Shown: positions 9,650 to 18,639 of the stretch, in pieces
Layout of the letters: each line of letters starts with the position of its first letter
How positions within the stretch are numbered: the first letter of the stretch is position 1
NCBI GenBank assembly: GCA_964019655.1
Contig: CAXHTR010000005.1
Location: 558,001-622,000, forward strand
Source: Perkinsela sp. pyNocScin1
Lineage: Eukaryota > Euglenozoa > Kinetoplastea > Prokinetoplastida > Perkinselidae
Direction of reading: 5' to 3'
DNA: 64,000 nucleotides
Position numbers and translations under genes: made by a program
Notes under the pieces: model-generated
Databases searched by the model: none
What the model was told of the DNA's origin: nothing
The model's input: only the letters and a program-made list of their open reading frames with translations

Positions 9650-10738
9650 ATGTTGAGTGCTTCACGCGTTGCCCTTGTGCTCATTCGGCAAAGAAAGTAT
9701 CTCACGCGCGGAAGCCTTCGCATTAAGCGCCATGTCCCATCAAGCGTGATGAACGATCACAATCGCGGCGTGCTGAAGGCGTCTCCAGCGATGAAATCTT
9801 TTTTACAGACTGCCTCGCATTTCGCATCGCTCAGTATCTACTTGTCAACGAAAAGCGGCATGTCTACTGAGGAGCTGGAAGCGCTCGCTGCCGATGGGAA
9901 GCTGCGATATACATCTGGCGACTCTATAGAGCCCGCAAGCCTCTCCAAGCGTCACCTCTATGCCGAAAGCTTTGGTAAGGAGAATGAAATTGAGTGCTGC
10001 AACGAGTCTGGCGAATGGGTACCCCTCACACTGCGCAGTGCGCATCGCTTCTACATGTTCTACAATAGGCCCCCAGATGTATCCCCGAAGCCGAACCCAC
10101 GCCTTCCAGAGAGCTGGGTGCATCAGATCCCGACCTCAAGCACCTCGAGCGTGTACGCGCCCTTCCCGAAAGAGCTCATTAATTACCCAAACACGTCTGG
10201 TCTGACAATCTTGACATCTGACCTGCAGTGGCAAAAGTACCTGTCCATGGATCACGCCGGGCTCGGAACGCAGGTGCTGTTCCACTGCCTTCCAGGGTGC
10301 CCGCAGGACGTGGCAGAGAATACTGCGAACAGTATTCGACGGGCGTACGCGCCTTTCCACAACACCGAATTCACATTCTACCGCGTATCGAACATTTTCG
10401 ACTCGTCGCTGATATACGCCCCTCAGGGCGACCGTCTCGCAAGTGGGAGCGACGCCGCAGAGCAGCACGTCGTGCAGTACGCTTTTACGATTGACGCGAC
10501 CTATTTTCCACCTGCACAGAGCAGTGCTGTTCAATCAGCGCTGAAAGAAATCGACAACATCACTGTCATGTCGAGAGAAGGCCTCGACTTGCTGGGCACC
10601 GGCGTCAATATGGGAGACTATCGGCACATGACGGCGCGTGAGATTGCGCACGTCGAGCGGGCTATCATGCGGATCAAAGCGCACCTTGTCTGCGGGCACC
10701 TCCGCGCGTGCAGTGATACAGAGCCCAGCGCAGAGTAA
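9650..10738 (+). CDS. Hypothetical protein, probably mitochondrial
   Basis: 362 aa, ATG at 9650. Not recognised. The first 30 residues (MLSASRVALVLIRQRKYLTR...) are hydrophobic/basic without acids, like a mitochondrial presequence. A segment near residue 205 reads VLFHCLPGCPQDVAENT with a C-x3-C pair in a strand-loop context, which faintly recalls a thioredoxin-like fold, but no catalytic motif can be confirmed. The C-terminus ends in a helix with two Cys (HLVCGHLRAC). No membrane segments. Codons are GC-rich, like the adjacent R2 gene. Lineage-restricted mitochondrial protein is my inference. Confidence 0.7.
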   Translation: MLSASRVALVLIRQRKYLTRGSLRIKRHVPSSVMNDHNRGVLKASPAMKSFLQTASHFASLSIYLSTKSGMSTEELEALAADGKLRYTSGDSIEPASLSKRHLYAESFGKENEIECCNESGEWVPLTLRSAHRFYMFYNRPPDVSPKPNPRLPESWVHQIPTSSTSSVYAPFPKELINYPNTSGLTILTSDLQWQKYLSMDHAGLGTQVLFHCLPGCPQDVAENTANSIRRAYAPFHNTEFTFYRVSNIFDSSLIYAPQGDRLASGSDAAEQHVVQYAFTIDATYFPPAQSSAVQSALKEIDNITVMSREGLDLLGTGVNMGDYRHMTAREIAHVERAIMRIKAHLVCGHLRACSDTEPSAE

Positions 10739-10825
10739 TTTTCTCAGCCTAGCTGCGTCTTCTTCTACGTTTTTTTTTGTCAAACATGACAGCGTTTCTC
10801 TTTAAAAGAAAGCAATAGCACTACA

Positions 10826-11878
10826 ATGTCAAACAGCCCAGTGAAAACTGCGACCGCGGAGGTTCCCGAAGCGAAGCGCGCCCGCAGCGAGGAAGTTGTC
10901 GTTTCGAAGGACGTCGAAGAGCCGATGCTCAAGGAGAACCCAGGCCGCTACGTCCTCTTCCCCATCGAGTACCCAGACATCTGGAAGAAGTACAAGGAGG
11001 CGGAGGCATCGTTCTGGACGGTTGAGGAGGTCGACCTCTCACAGGACGTCACCGAATGGGAGAACAAGCTCAACGACGACGAGCGCCACTTCATCAAGCA
11101 CGTTCTCGCTTTCTTCGCCGCGTCCGATGGCATCGTCCTCGAGAACCTCGCCGCACGCTTCATGAACGACATTCAGATCTCTGAGGTCCGCTGCTTCTAC
11201 GGCTTCCAGATCGCCATCGAGAACATCCACTCAGAGATGTATTCCATCCTCATCGACACGTACATCAAGAGCCAAGAGGAAAAGCAACACCTGTTCAACG
11301 CCATGGAGACGATTCCGTGCGTCGAGAAGAAGGCAAACTGGGCCATCAAATGGATCAACTCGAGCGAGTCCTTCGCAGAGCGCCTCGTCGGCTTCGCCGC
11401 TGTCGAGGGCATCTTCTTCAGCGGAAGCTTCTGCGCGATCTTCTGGCTCAAGAAGCGCGGCCTGATGCCAGGACTGACGTTCAGCAACGAGCTCATCTCC
11501 CGCGACGAGGGACTCCACTGCGATTTCGCCTGCCTCCTGTACAGCTCGCACCTCAAGAACAAGCTCTCAGAGGCCCGCGTCCACGAGATCATCGGTGAGG
11601 CCGTCGCGATCGAGAAGGAGTTCGTCACCGACGCCCTGCCGGTTCGTCTGATCGGCATGAACGCCGAGCTCATGCAGCAGTACATCGAGTTCTGTGCGGA
11701 CCGCCTCATCGTCGCCCTCGGCCACTCCAAGCTCTACAATGTGAAGAACCCGTTCGACTTTATGGAAATGATCTCCCTGCAGGGCAAGACAAACTTCTTC
11801 GAGAAGCGCGTCGGGGACTACCAGAAGGCCGGCGTCATCGGCGGAAGCAAGGTCTTCGCTCTCGATGCCGAGTTTTAG
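10826..11878 (+). CDS. RRM2: Ribonucleotide reductase class I small subunit (R2)
   Basis: 350 aa. Houses the di-iron/tyrosyl radical cofactor for dNTP synthesis. All ligands are visible: D101 (AASDG), E132 and H135 (ENIHSEMY), E194 (AAVEGIFF), E228 and H231 (RDEGLHCDF). The radical tyrosine is Y139. The C-terminal tail FALDAEF matches the eukaryotic FTLDADF peptide that docks to the large subunit, with conservative changes. The N-terminal 30 residues are variable and charged. Very strong C/G third-position preference suggests high expression. Starts 88 bp after the preceding gene on the same strand. Confidence 0.97.
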   Translation: MSNSPVKTATAEVPEAKRARSEEVVVSKDVEEPMLKENPGRYVLFPIEYPDIWKKYKEAEASFWTVEEVDLSQDVTEWENKLNDDERHFIKHVLAFFAASDGIVLENLAARFMNDIQISEVRCFYGFQIAIENIHSEMYSILIDTYIKSQEEKQHLFNAMETIPCVEKKANWAIKWINSSESFAERLVGFAAVEGIFFSGSFCAIFWLKKRGLMPGLTFSNELISRDEGLHCDFACLLYSSHLKNKLSEARVHEIIGEAVAIEKEFVTDALPVRLIGMNAELMQQYIEFCADRLIVALGHSKLYNVKNPFDFMEMISLQGKTNFFEKRVGDYQKAGVIGGSKVFALDAEF

Positions 11879-12239
11879 AGCGATGCGCGTGTGTCACGTA
11901 TAATTGCACCAAATATAGAAAAATAACATCCTGTTGCGTTTGATGGAAATTTTTGAGTGACTTTTGGCGTCTTAAACATAACTTCTCGAATTTTGTAGCA
12001 CAACAATGAAAGGCAAGGAGTTAATGTAGAAGCGAACGGGTTGCGTATGTTTGGTATCTGATGCTTCATGTGACGGATATGAATGATAAAGTTCAAGAAT
12101 AGAGAGAATTTTCTTGCGTGCATCAATGTGCTCGCTGTCTTTCCATGCACTTGATTAGTAGATCATACGCTCATCGTAGTCGAATTCAATTTTTTACGAA
12201 AGAATTTTTTTCGTAAAAATATTGATACTGAAAAAGAAT
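11879..12239. other. Intergenic gap at the housekeeping-to-LRR boundary
   Basis: 361 AT-rich bases between the R2 gene and the first LRR gene. Nothing recognisable apart from a small palindromic stretch around 12194-12218 (tacgaaagaatttttttcgta). Confidence 0.5.
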
Positions 12240-12887
12240 ATGATGGCCTTCACGCTGCCTGTTGTTGCCCTTTTTTGCGAGCACACATGCGAGGAAGACT
12301 TTGCACTCGCTGCAAACCTCAAGCTCATGAATATTGTATTCAGGGACATGGATCAAGCCTTCATGTACTCAATTTCGAAGAACGGTATACAAAGAGACAT
12401 GTGCCGCTGGAAAGGCATCACGTGCTGGAAGGGCAGCGTTGAGAAAATAGATTTCACAAACGTGGACGCGGGCAACTTCGCCATAAGCTTCCTGCCCAAG
12501 TCCCTCACAAAGCTCAGAATCACAGGGTGCATGCAAAAGTTCAGCGTCTCCGCTCGCAGCTTTCCGCGGCACACTCAGAACATTAACCTCTCAGCCAACA
12601 TTATCTCGGGGACGTTTGATCTGCCGGAGCTGCCGCGTTCTGTCAAGCGGGTTGACCTCTCGAAAAATCGGATTGTGGGCTCGGTGCGCCTCATCGACCT
12701 CCCATCGAACATGCTCAGTATCCTCCTGACAGACAATCGTATTAAGCAGAAGCACGTGCTCTACCATAAGCTCCCAGAGACCATCCGTAGAATCCGCATT
12801 TCGAAAGGGAATTCTATCGGCAGGATCGAGCCCCTCTTCAAGACTGACATCGTCGATCAGCCCATCTTTGGTGATCTTACAGCGTAA
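12240..12887 (+). CDS. LRR protein 1, short class
   Basis: 215 aa, first of the LRR loci. ATG at 12240. Signal peptide-like MMAFTLPVVALFC, then a polar N-cap with C55 and C62 in CRWKGITC. About five 23-residue LRRs follow (FLPKSL, SFPRHT, ELPRSV, DLPSNM, KLPETI). The C-cap IKQKHVLYHKLP ... NSIGRIEPLF is almost the same as in the LRR gene at 62616, 50 kb away, so the two are close paralogues. No membrane anchor after the repeats. Expected to be secreted or luminal; ligand unknown. Confidence 0.88.
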   Translation: MMAFTLPVVALFCEHTCEEDFALAANLKLMNIVFRDMDQAFMYSISKNGIQRDMCRWKGITCWKGSVEKIDFTNVDAGNFAISFLPKSLTKLRITGCMQKFSVSARSFPRHTQNINLSANIISGTFDLPELPRSVKRVDLSKNRIVGSVRLIDLPSNMLSILLTDNRIKQKHVLYHKLPETIRRIRISKGNSIGRIEPLFKTDIVDQPIFGDLTA

Positions 12888-12982
12888 CGCGTACTGCTCA
12901 GTGCCCTTACTCTGTCAGTTCTTTTTTTCTGATTCCCTTTAAACAGACGCTTCTTTACTTGTAAGATTTTTCAGAATTTAGT

Positions 12983-13669
12983 ATGTACCGTATATTTCTC
13001 AACCTCTGCGCCGAGCCACAAGCTAAGGTGAGCAAGCTGCAGTGCGACGCGGCGGGCCAGCCGTACCAGAGTACCCTCATGGAAAATTTGCTCGATTACC
13101 ATTACAACATTAGCGTCGGAAACCTCTCTATGGACCTGTTTCCAGCGGGCGAGTGCCGATGGCACGGCGTCACGTGTTCCCCAGATCTCGAAGTTGTAGC
13201 CATCTGCTGGCAGGATCTTTACGCTGAGGCGCACGTGAGTGTTGATTGGCTGCCGAGCGAGCTTGCATCCTTGAAGCTTATCGCAGTGAATGCATCGGGA
13301 AAGATTCACACGAGATGCTTTCCCAAGCGCTTGGTGTCGTGCCACATGGAGCGCTGCTCGCTCTTCGGGCCTATCAATCTGCGTACGCTCCCAGGATCAC
13401 TCGAATTTCTCTTCCTTGAAGAAAACAATCTGGACGGGACTATTGACCTGACACGCTTACCACATTCGATCATGTTTGTGAATCTCTCGGAGAACAACTT
13501 TCGGAAAGTGGTGTACTCGCTGGCTTTGCTCCCAGATTCACTCGACAAGGTGACTATCCACTACAAGCACGAGCTCGGAAGGCGAAGGATGCGCGTCGAG
13601 GTGCTTGGCGAAAGCCCAGAGAAAAACGATACGCGCATCGATATTTTGGCGTATATGGAAGGGCTCTAG
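12983..13669 (+). CDS. LRR protein 2, short class
   Basis: 228 aa, 95 bp downstream of LRR 1. Hydrophobic start MYRIFLNLCAE is short. The N-cap contains STLMENLL, a degenerate form of the long-class QQTLMELL motif, together with the short-class cysteine pair C58/C65 (CRWHGVTC), so it links the two classes. Five LRRs (WLPSEL, CFPKRL, TLPGSL, RLPHSI, LLPDSL). The tail ends in ...KNDTRIDILAYMEGL; the DxRIDI motif recurs in the pre-insertion C-terminus of the gene at 35330. Confidence 0.88.
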   Translation: MYRIFLNLCAEPQAKVSKLQCDAAGQPYQSTLMENLLDYHYNISVGNLSMDLFPAGECRWHGVTCSPDLEVVAICWQDLYAEAHVSVDWLPSELASLKLIAVNASGKIHTRCFPKRLVSCHMERCSLFGPINLRTLPGSLEFLFLEENNLDGTIDLTRLPHSIMFVNLSENNFRKVVYSLALLPDSLDKVTIHYKHELGRRRMRVEVLGESPEKNDTRIDILAYMEGL

Positions 13670-14174
13670 CGATTAACATTCCCGCACTGAATTTGTCTCT
13701 TTTTGTGAATAGATGTGACGTCTTTTTTGCATAAACTGTGTGCAGATGCGCGACAATCGAGTACCCATTTGCGTGGTGAGGTTGGGCTATATTACGAAGG
13801 TATGAAGCTTCGCTCGTAGAAGTATTTCTCATTCTTGAACGGATCCTAGCGCTCCTCACAGTATGACTCTACATTTGTGCTGCGTGTTGTATCTTCCTGA
13901 AACGTGACTTTACTCAAAGTTAATTCGTCTCTGTGGTCGAGCGTGTATTGCATGCGATCCAAAGTAAGCTATGGCTTGCACTAAAGCACTGACTACCGCG
14001 GAGACAAGCAGACGCTCTCGAGCCTCGTACAAAATCTTCTTTCTCATTCTTTTAGAGCTGATATTGAAGGGCACATTTTCGCTTTCATTCACAAACTTCG
14101 ACGTAGGAAACAAGGCAAATAAATGTTGCACTAAGGTGTAGTATATTCTGTTCAGCATCTTCACGTATCATTCA
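13670..14174. other. Intergenic gap without a recognisable gene
   Basis: 505 bp between two plus-strand LRR genes. No gene, RNA or repeat recognised. Confidence 0.5.
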
Positions 14175-14876
14175 ATGCTTTTTCTCTTGAGCCTCGACAT
14201 TAACCAAAGCCTCGGCCGATTCGGGATCGACGAGCTATCCCAGCAAGACCGCATGGAACTTTTAGTCTCAAACTTCCACCCTTCGGAGTATAATCGGCTC
14301 GATATTAAGAATCTTTCTGGAGAGTTCAGAGAAATGTGCCAATGGTCGTCCATCGACTGCAATGACGAAAAAGATGTAATCGGCATAGGATGGTTTAGCA
14401 AGCTGAGGCAAGGTGGAACGATAGACTTCACGTTTCTGCCGCCAACGCTCGAGCGCATCGGCATGGGGATATGCAAGCTCCATGGAACGCTCGCGTGCGG
14501 ATCCCTTCCGCAGCCACTGCATATCTTCGCCCTCTTCAATAATTACCTATCAGGCTCGCTCAATCTTCCTGCGCTCCCGAGAAAGATGCGCACGATGCTC
14601 CTTTGGAAGAACAATTTCTCGGGTGAAATTGATCTATCTCGTCTACCGCCAGAGCTCTACGAGCTGTCGCTGGAGAACAATGCACTCACTGGCAATCTGG
14701 ATTTACTGCGTTTGCCGAGGTCACTTGCCCGCTTAGCCCTCGGAGAGAACTTATTTACAGGTGAAGTCACTGTGATTCCTCGACTAGACTGTGAGATATC
14801 GCTCGATTGCAACCAAGGCATTCGTGTCGTTGACGTGAATGGCGATGTAGTACATCATCCAGCCATATTCTACTGA
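14175..14876 (+). CDS. LRR protein 3, long-class N-cap with few repeats
   Basis: 233 aa; ATG at 14175. Starts MLFLLSLDINQSLGRFGI, so the hydrophobic stretch is only about seven residues. N-cap: SQQDRMELLVSNF ... CQWSSIDCNDEKDVIGIGW, with a Cys pair although the rest is long-class. First repeat is GTIDFTFLPPTLERIG; about six LRRs follow, then the C-cap IRVVDVNGDVVHHPAIFY. Ends in TGA. Convergent with the minus-strand LRR pair at 15418-17419. Confidence 0.9.
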   Translation: MLFLLSLDINQSLGRFGIDELSQQDRMELLVSNFHPSEYNRLDIKNLSGEFREMCQWSSIDCNDEKDVIGIGWFSKLRQGGTIDFTFLPPTLERIGMGICKLHGTLACGSLPQPLHIFALFNNYLSGSLNLPALPRKMRTMLLWKNNFSGEIDLSRLPPELYELSLENNALTGNLDLLRLPRSLARLALGENLFTGEVTVIPRLDCEISLDCNQGIRVVDVNGDVVHHPAIFY

Positions 14877-15417
14877 TTATGCTGAAAATATGAAATAAAA
14901 TTCATTAACACTGATCTTTGAACAGGGGGGAGATATTTCCGTGTAGTCGTGATTTATGTAGATTTGTAGACCCTGTAATTTTCCAATCAATGCTTGATGA
15001 ATCAAGAGTTCCTTACACTTCGAGCGTAGCACAACTTTTGTCATTTCACTTCCGAACTATGGCAAGGGGCGCCGATTTCTAACAAAGAGCAAGTGAAGTA
15101 TTACGAGCGTTGATTGCTCCATCGCCTCCGCTCAATTTGGTTTCGAGAGCACATGGTAGTCAGTGGAAAATATGACCTTACAGAACACAGGGGGTGTGCG
15201 CATCTCAAACAATGCGCAACATGATAGAGATACTGAGATCAACTTTTTCACTGATATGATACGTGCACGCTTCATATTTGCGTGTCGTATTTGCCATACA
15301 CATGCAATAGAAAACAAAGGAAGAGAGCGGATGAATACAGTTTTAGCCACTTGAATGACAGCTTACATACAAATTATATTTAAAAATGAACTCATAACTG
15401 TCCCTCGAGCCTCACGT
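14877..15417. other. Convergent intergenic region
   Basis: 541 bp between the 3' ends of LRR 3 and LRR 4. AT-rich; no gene or repeat recognised. Confidence 0.5.
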
Positions 15418-16284
15418 TCACGTGCGCTGCGTCGAATTCTTTTGCGGTGGGTTCCCAATATTCGGAAAGCACATCTCACGTCCTTGAAGGTTGACTATTG
15501 AGCCATATTTCTCAGCATCGAGGTAAATGTGCTTGAACATTATCGGCAGGTCACCGATGACGAGCGTATCTTGTGCGATCTCGTTCGCGTGGAGGCGCAA
15601 ATCGGCGAGGTAAAACGGCAGATTGCGCAGATCTATCTCCCCCGAAAAATGGTTTCCACTGAGGTCGATCCGAGCAACGTTTTCAGGTAGAGCAGTCAGA
15701 TTCAAGCTTCCGCTCAGCTTGTTACTACTGGCCATAAAGCTCTTGATGCTTTGCGGTAGCCTCGCCATATCGACTGGCCCCTCCAGGCTGTTCGATGTGA
15801 TGTTAATTGTCTCGATGCTCTGTGGCAGGTCAGCCGCTTCGAAACTCCCCGTGAGATGGTTGTGACCAAGGTCGAGGAGCTGCATTTCACGCGGTAGCAT
15901 GGAGCACCGAAACTCTCCATAGAGCTGAAGAAAGAAGAGGCTCATCTTCAAAACGTGCGGTGGTGTCCATTGGAGGGCAACTGTGCCACCAGGTTTCACT
16001 GGACTCCTATCGATGACATTTTCTTGCTCATGATAGTAAAATGTGTAATCCATGTCGATCTGCCAGTCTATTTCACTCACGCTTCCACACTCATCGAAAG
16101 TTAGTCCTTGCCACTCAATGATTGGAAAAAAATCCCCTTCATCCTTTCCCTGAAAGCTATCTTTACCGTCCATGTCTGAGACCAGCAGCTCCATTAGCGT
16201 TTGTTCACCTAGTGAATCATAATCAACGCGTCCCGCAGAGGGGTCAGCGCAGAAGAGTAGCATTCGTAGAGAAAATGCACACAT
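15418..16284 (-). CDS. LRR protein 4, long class, LDEDK-type C-cap
   Basis: 288 aa from the ATG at 16284; a second ATG at 16263 gives MLLFCADPSAGRVDY, which is where most relatives begin, so the true start is open. N-cap GEQTLMELLVSDMDGKDSF ... WQGLTFDECGSVSEIDW. Seven LRRs (WTPPHV, MLPREM, DLPQSI, RLPQSI, ALPENV, NLPFYL, DLPIMF). C-cap AQDTLVIGDLP ... LDAEKYGSIVNLQG is shared with the genes at 45168 and 59610. A 20-residue insertion with several aromatic residues (DYTFYYHEQENV) sits before the first LRR. Confidence 0.9.
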   Translation of the reverse strand: MCAFSLRMLLFCADPSAGRVDYDSLGEQTLMELLVSDMDGKDSFQGKDEGDFFPIIEWQGLTFDECGSVSEIDWQIDMDYTFYYHEQENVIDRSPVKPGGTVALQWTPPHVLKMSLFFLQLYGEFRCSMLPREMQLLDLGHNHLTGSFEAADLPQSIETINITSNSLEGPVDMARLPQSIKSFMASSNKLSGSLNLTALPENVARIDLSGNHFSGEIDLRNLPFYLADLRLHANEIAQDTLVIGDLPIMFKHIYLDAEKYGSIVNLQGREMCFPNIGNPPQKNSTQRT

Positions 16285-16372
16285 AATGAGGTACAAATGA
16301 GAATATTTAGGGGCTTTATCATGATTTTTGACGATCTGAATTCAAAATTAGAACGTCTATTAGTAGTTTAGC

Positions 16373-17419
16373 CTAGAAATCGATGATTGCATGAAACATG
16401 AACGGGGCACCACTTTTGGCATCTACCACTTTTTGAATAGCATTCCCCTTGAAATCTATAGATCGAATAGTGGGCGTGAGCTCACCAATGGTGCATGTCC
16501 CTTCTAAAAGATTTCGTGAAAGATCTAGCACAGAGAGAAGGTACGGAAGATCTGGAATGCAGATGGAGCCTTCAAAATTATTCTCAGAGAGGTTGATCTC
16601 TTGAATACCGAGGGGCAAAGAATATAAAGCCAAACTTCCTGAAAGCATGTTTCTTGCTAGATCAATATGCGTCAAAGCCTCGGGCAAGCTGGTTAGATCA
16701 ACGCTACCTGTCAGCGAATTGAAAGCGAAGTATATTCCTTCGACATTATCTGGAAATTTCCGAAGATCTATGCAGCCATCGAGCTGATTGCTACTAAAAT
16801 TGAGAAGGGAGAGCTTTTTCGGTAGATCGTCAAGGACAAGACTCCTCGAAAATGCGTTGTTGTTAGCATAAATACATCGTAAAGGCTTCGGAAGGTTTAT
16901 CAAACGAACGGAGCCCGAAAATCGGCAGTGTGCTATATCGACGGTATGGACTTTGGCAGGGAGATTAGAGAATTGAAAGCTACCGGATAGTTTATTCTGA
17001 CGAAGAACAAGCTTGGATATATCAGCAGGTAGCTTCTTCGTATCAACAGTTCCCGCGAAATCACAAAGTGTCATGTCCACGAAATTCACAGAGCTTGGTA
17101 AGTATTCAAGGGCAACTGTACCACTTCTACAAACCCTCATATTGTGTACCACAGCGCTCCACTGAATAGAAGTAACCTGTTTCTCTGCGTTTTGTAATAT
17201 TCCTTTCCAATCTTTGATATCTTGATATACCCCAGATTCACGAAGAAATCTATGTTTGTTTGTAACCCCTTGAACGAGGAGCTCCATCAGTGCTTGATCA
17301 GGAGCTGATCCGATGTCCATTCTCCCTGTTCCATCATTATCACAGCAAAAAAGCCAGAGCGACTCGCAATGCATCGTCGTACTAAAAATTCTTATTCTAA
17401 AAGATGTACATACTCTCAT
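16373..17419 (-). CDS. LRR protein 5, long class
   Basis: 348 aa from 17419; the internal ATG at 17374 (MHCESLWLFCCDNDG) lines up better with relatives. N-cap PDQALMELLVQGVTNKHRF ... WKGILQNAEKQVTSIQW. Ten LRRs, mostly regular 23-mers (for example SLPEALTHIDLARNMLSGSL). C-cap IRSIDFKGNAIQKVVDAKSG ... AIIDF. Codons are A/T-rich, unlike several GC-rich family members. 88 bp separates its stop from the start of LRR 4 on the same strand. Confidence 0.9.
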   Translation of the reverse strand: MRVCTSFRIRIFSTTMHCESLWLFCCDNDGTGRMDIGSAPDQALMELLVQGVTNKHRFLRESGVYQDIKDWKGILQNAEKQVTSIQWSAVVHNMRVCRSGTVALEYLPSSVNFVDMTLCDFAGTVDTKKLPADISKLVLRQNKLSGSFQFSNLPAKVHTVDIAHCRFSGSVRLINLPKPLRCIYANNNAFSRSLVLDDLPKKLSLLNFSSNQLDGCIDLRKFPDNVEGIYFAFNSLTGSVDLTSLPEALTHIDLARNMLSGSLALYSLPLGIQEINLSENNFEGSICIPDLPYLLSVLDLSRNLLEGTCTIGELTPTIRSIDFKGNAIQKVVDAKSGAPFMFHAIIDF

Positions 17420-17676
17420 GAACTCCTACACCATTGTGTGAGGCAATAATATGTGGGCGTGAATTGAAAATAACCTTTTCGTAAAATCCAGCAGAACTGC
17501 GCACTGATGACCGAAATTTCCTTAATTATGTGTCTGCGGGATAAAGCCATCTAATTTGCCGCATCTTATTTTCATAATTTGTCTACTTTTAAACTAGGTA
17601 TGGAGCAGCAGTGTGATCGTGCTAAAAAAGGTAACTTTGCGTGATCTCGGAAAATTATGTGTTAGGCCTATATAAG

Positions 17677-17704
17677 TGACCCTCCGGTTCACCGCAACCG
17701 CAAG
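17677..17704 (+). repeat. Left arm of a 28-bp inverted repeat pair
   Basis: tgaccctccggttcaccgca... matches the reverse complement of 18273-18300 with three mismatches. The pair bounds 624 bp. No target duplication is seen outside it. Confidence 0.7.
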
Positions 17705-18060
17705 TAAATTCTGGGACTTGCTGTTGATTCAATCCATTGCGATTACATCGATCCTACCCGTTGGATTTCTCTAAAGATCGGGATGCTATCATTAGAATTC
17801 CCGGTGGGAACTGCCAACTAAGCCATCTTATATCGAAGAATTTTAAGGAAAAGTGATAATTAAAAAAAATGGGCAAGCCAAGGAAAAGGGTGGAATGGAG
17901 AAAGGCCACCCCAGGCTGAGCCTGGTGCATTCAATGGCCACGAAGCGGGCATTTACATTAAGTACTTAAAAGACTGTCAAAGAATGTAGTGGATCAAGGC
18001 CTGTTGCGTTCGCACTAAGTACTAAGAAGACTGGCAGCGCCCTACAACGCAGGCGGGCCC

Positions 18061-18077
18061 GGGGCCGGAACGGCCCC
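18061..18077. other. GC-rich perfect hairpin
   Basis: ggggccg-gaa-cggcccc forms a 7-bp perfect stem with a 3-nt loop. Flanking gggc (18055-18058 region) and gccc just downstream can add an outer stem. It stands out in otherwise AT-rich intergenic DNA. Function unknown. Confidence 0.6.
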
Positions 18078-18272
18078 TAAGCCCATACGTGAAAGTGAAA
18101 ATTCAGAGAAATCCTGAGAGAAGAAAGTTCATAGAAAAAAATCGGTTTTTATGGTTGAAATCCATCGTAGCTTAGGAGGTCACGGTGATAAAGATGAGAT
18201 TGTCACCGCTTCGACTCCTACCATCCGTATGCGCTTGCGGCTAGTTCTATCTATTTGCACTTCGATCGATCC

Positions 18273-18300
18273 CTTGCGGTTGGGGTGAACCGATGGGTCA
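18273..18300 (-). repeat. Right arm of the 28-bp inverted repeat pair
   Basis: cttgcggttggggtgaaccg... is the partner of 17677-17704 (25 of 28 positions). It lies about 340 bp from the end of the transposase relic. Confidence 0.7.
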
Positions 18301-18639
18301 GGCATTAATTTAAGCACGCGAAAAATGATGTAGGGCACAGCAAAATGAAATAGGGAGCACCAATAGTTCTACTATTGCTTGCTACATCATATCGAAAGGG
18401 AACTACTTGCTAACATCATACGACACCCTTTTGAGATATTCTTCGGATATCTACTTATTAATTTAGTTAGTTCCTAACTAATCTACATGTGCTTACTTTT
18501 CTTGTGACCAAAACACGAATGGAACCGCAAAGAGTTCATTACACATGCAGGCGCCCTCGGACTTTGCAGCTCCTAAGTCCAGAGCAGACCTACAGTGCTG
18601 ATATCAGTGCAAGTTGACGCCTTTCGCATCAGAGGACAC

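Larger units (their letters stand above)
17420..18600. other. Gene-free segment with inverted repeats and hairpins
   Basis: 1.2 kb between LRR 5 and the decayed transposase. No protein gene seen. It contains a 28-bp inverted-repeat pair (17677-17704 and 18273-18300), a GC-rich perfect hairpin (18061-18077), the palindrome ccaggctgagcctgg around 17910, and an imperfect direct repeat taagtact(t)aa(a)aagactg near 17958 and 18018. GC content in the middle is higher than in other gaps. It may be part of a transposon or encode a structured RNA. Confidence 0.5.

Noticed and set aside
9199-9723. 174-aa antisense frame across the MFS gene end and the next gene start
   Set aside because: No domain, crosses a gene boundary and overlaps two better supported genes.
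17420-18600. tRNA or spliced-leader RNA gene in the structured gap
   Set aside because: No T-arm/B-box pattern and no recognisable spliced-leader exon could be read; the hairpins alone do not define an RNA class.
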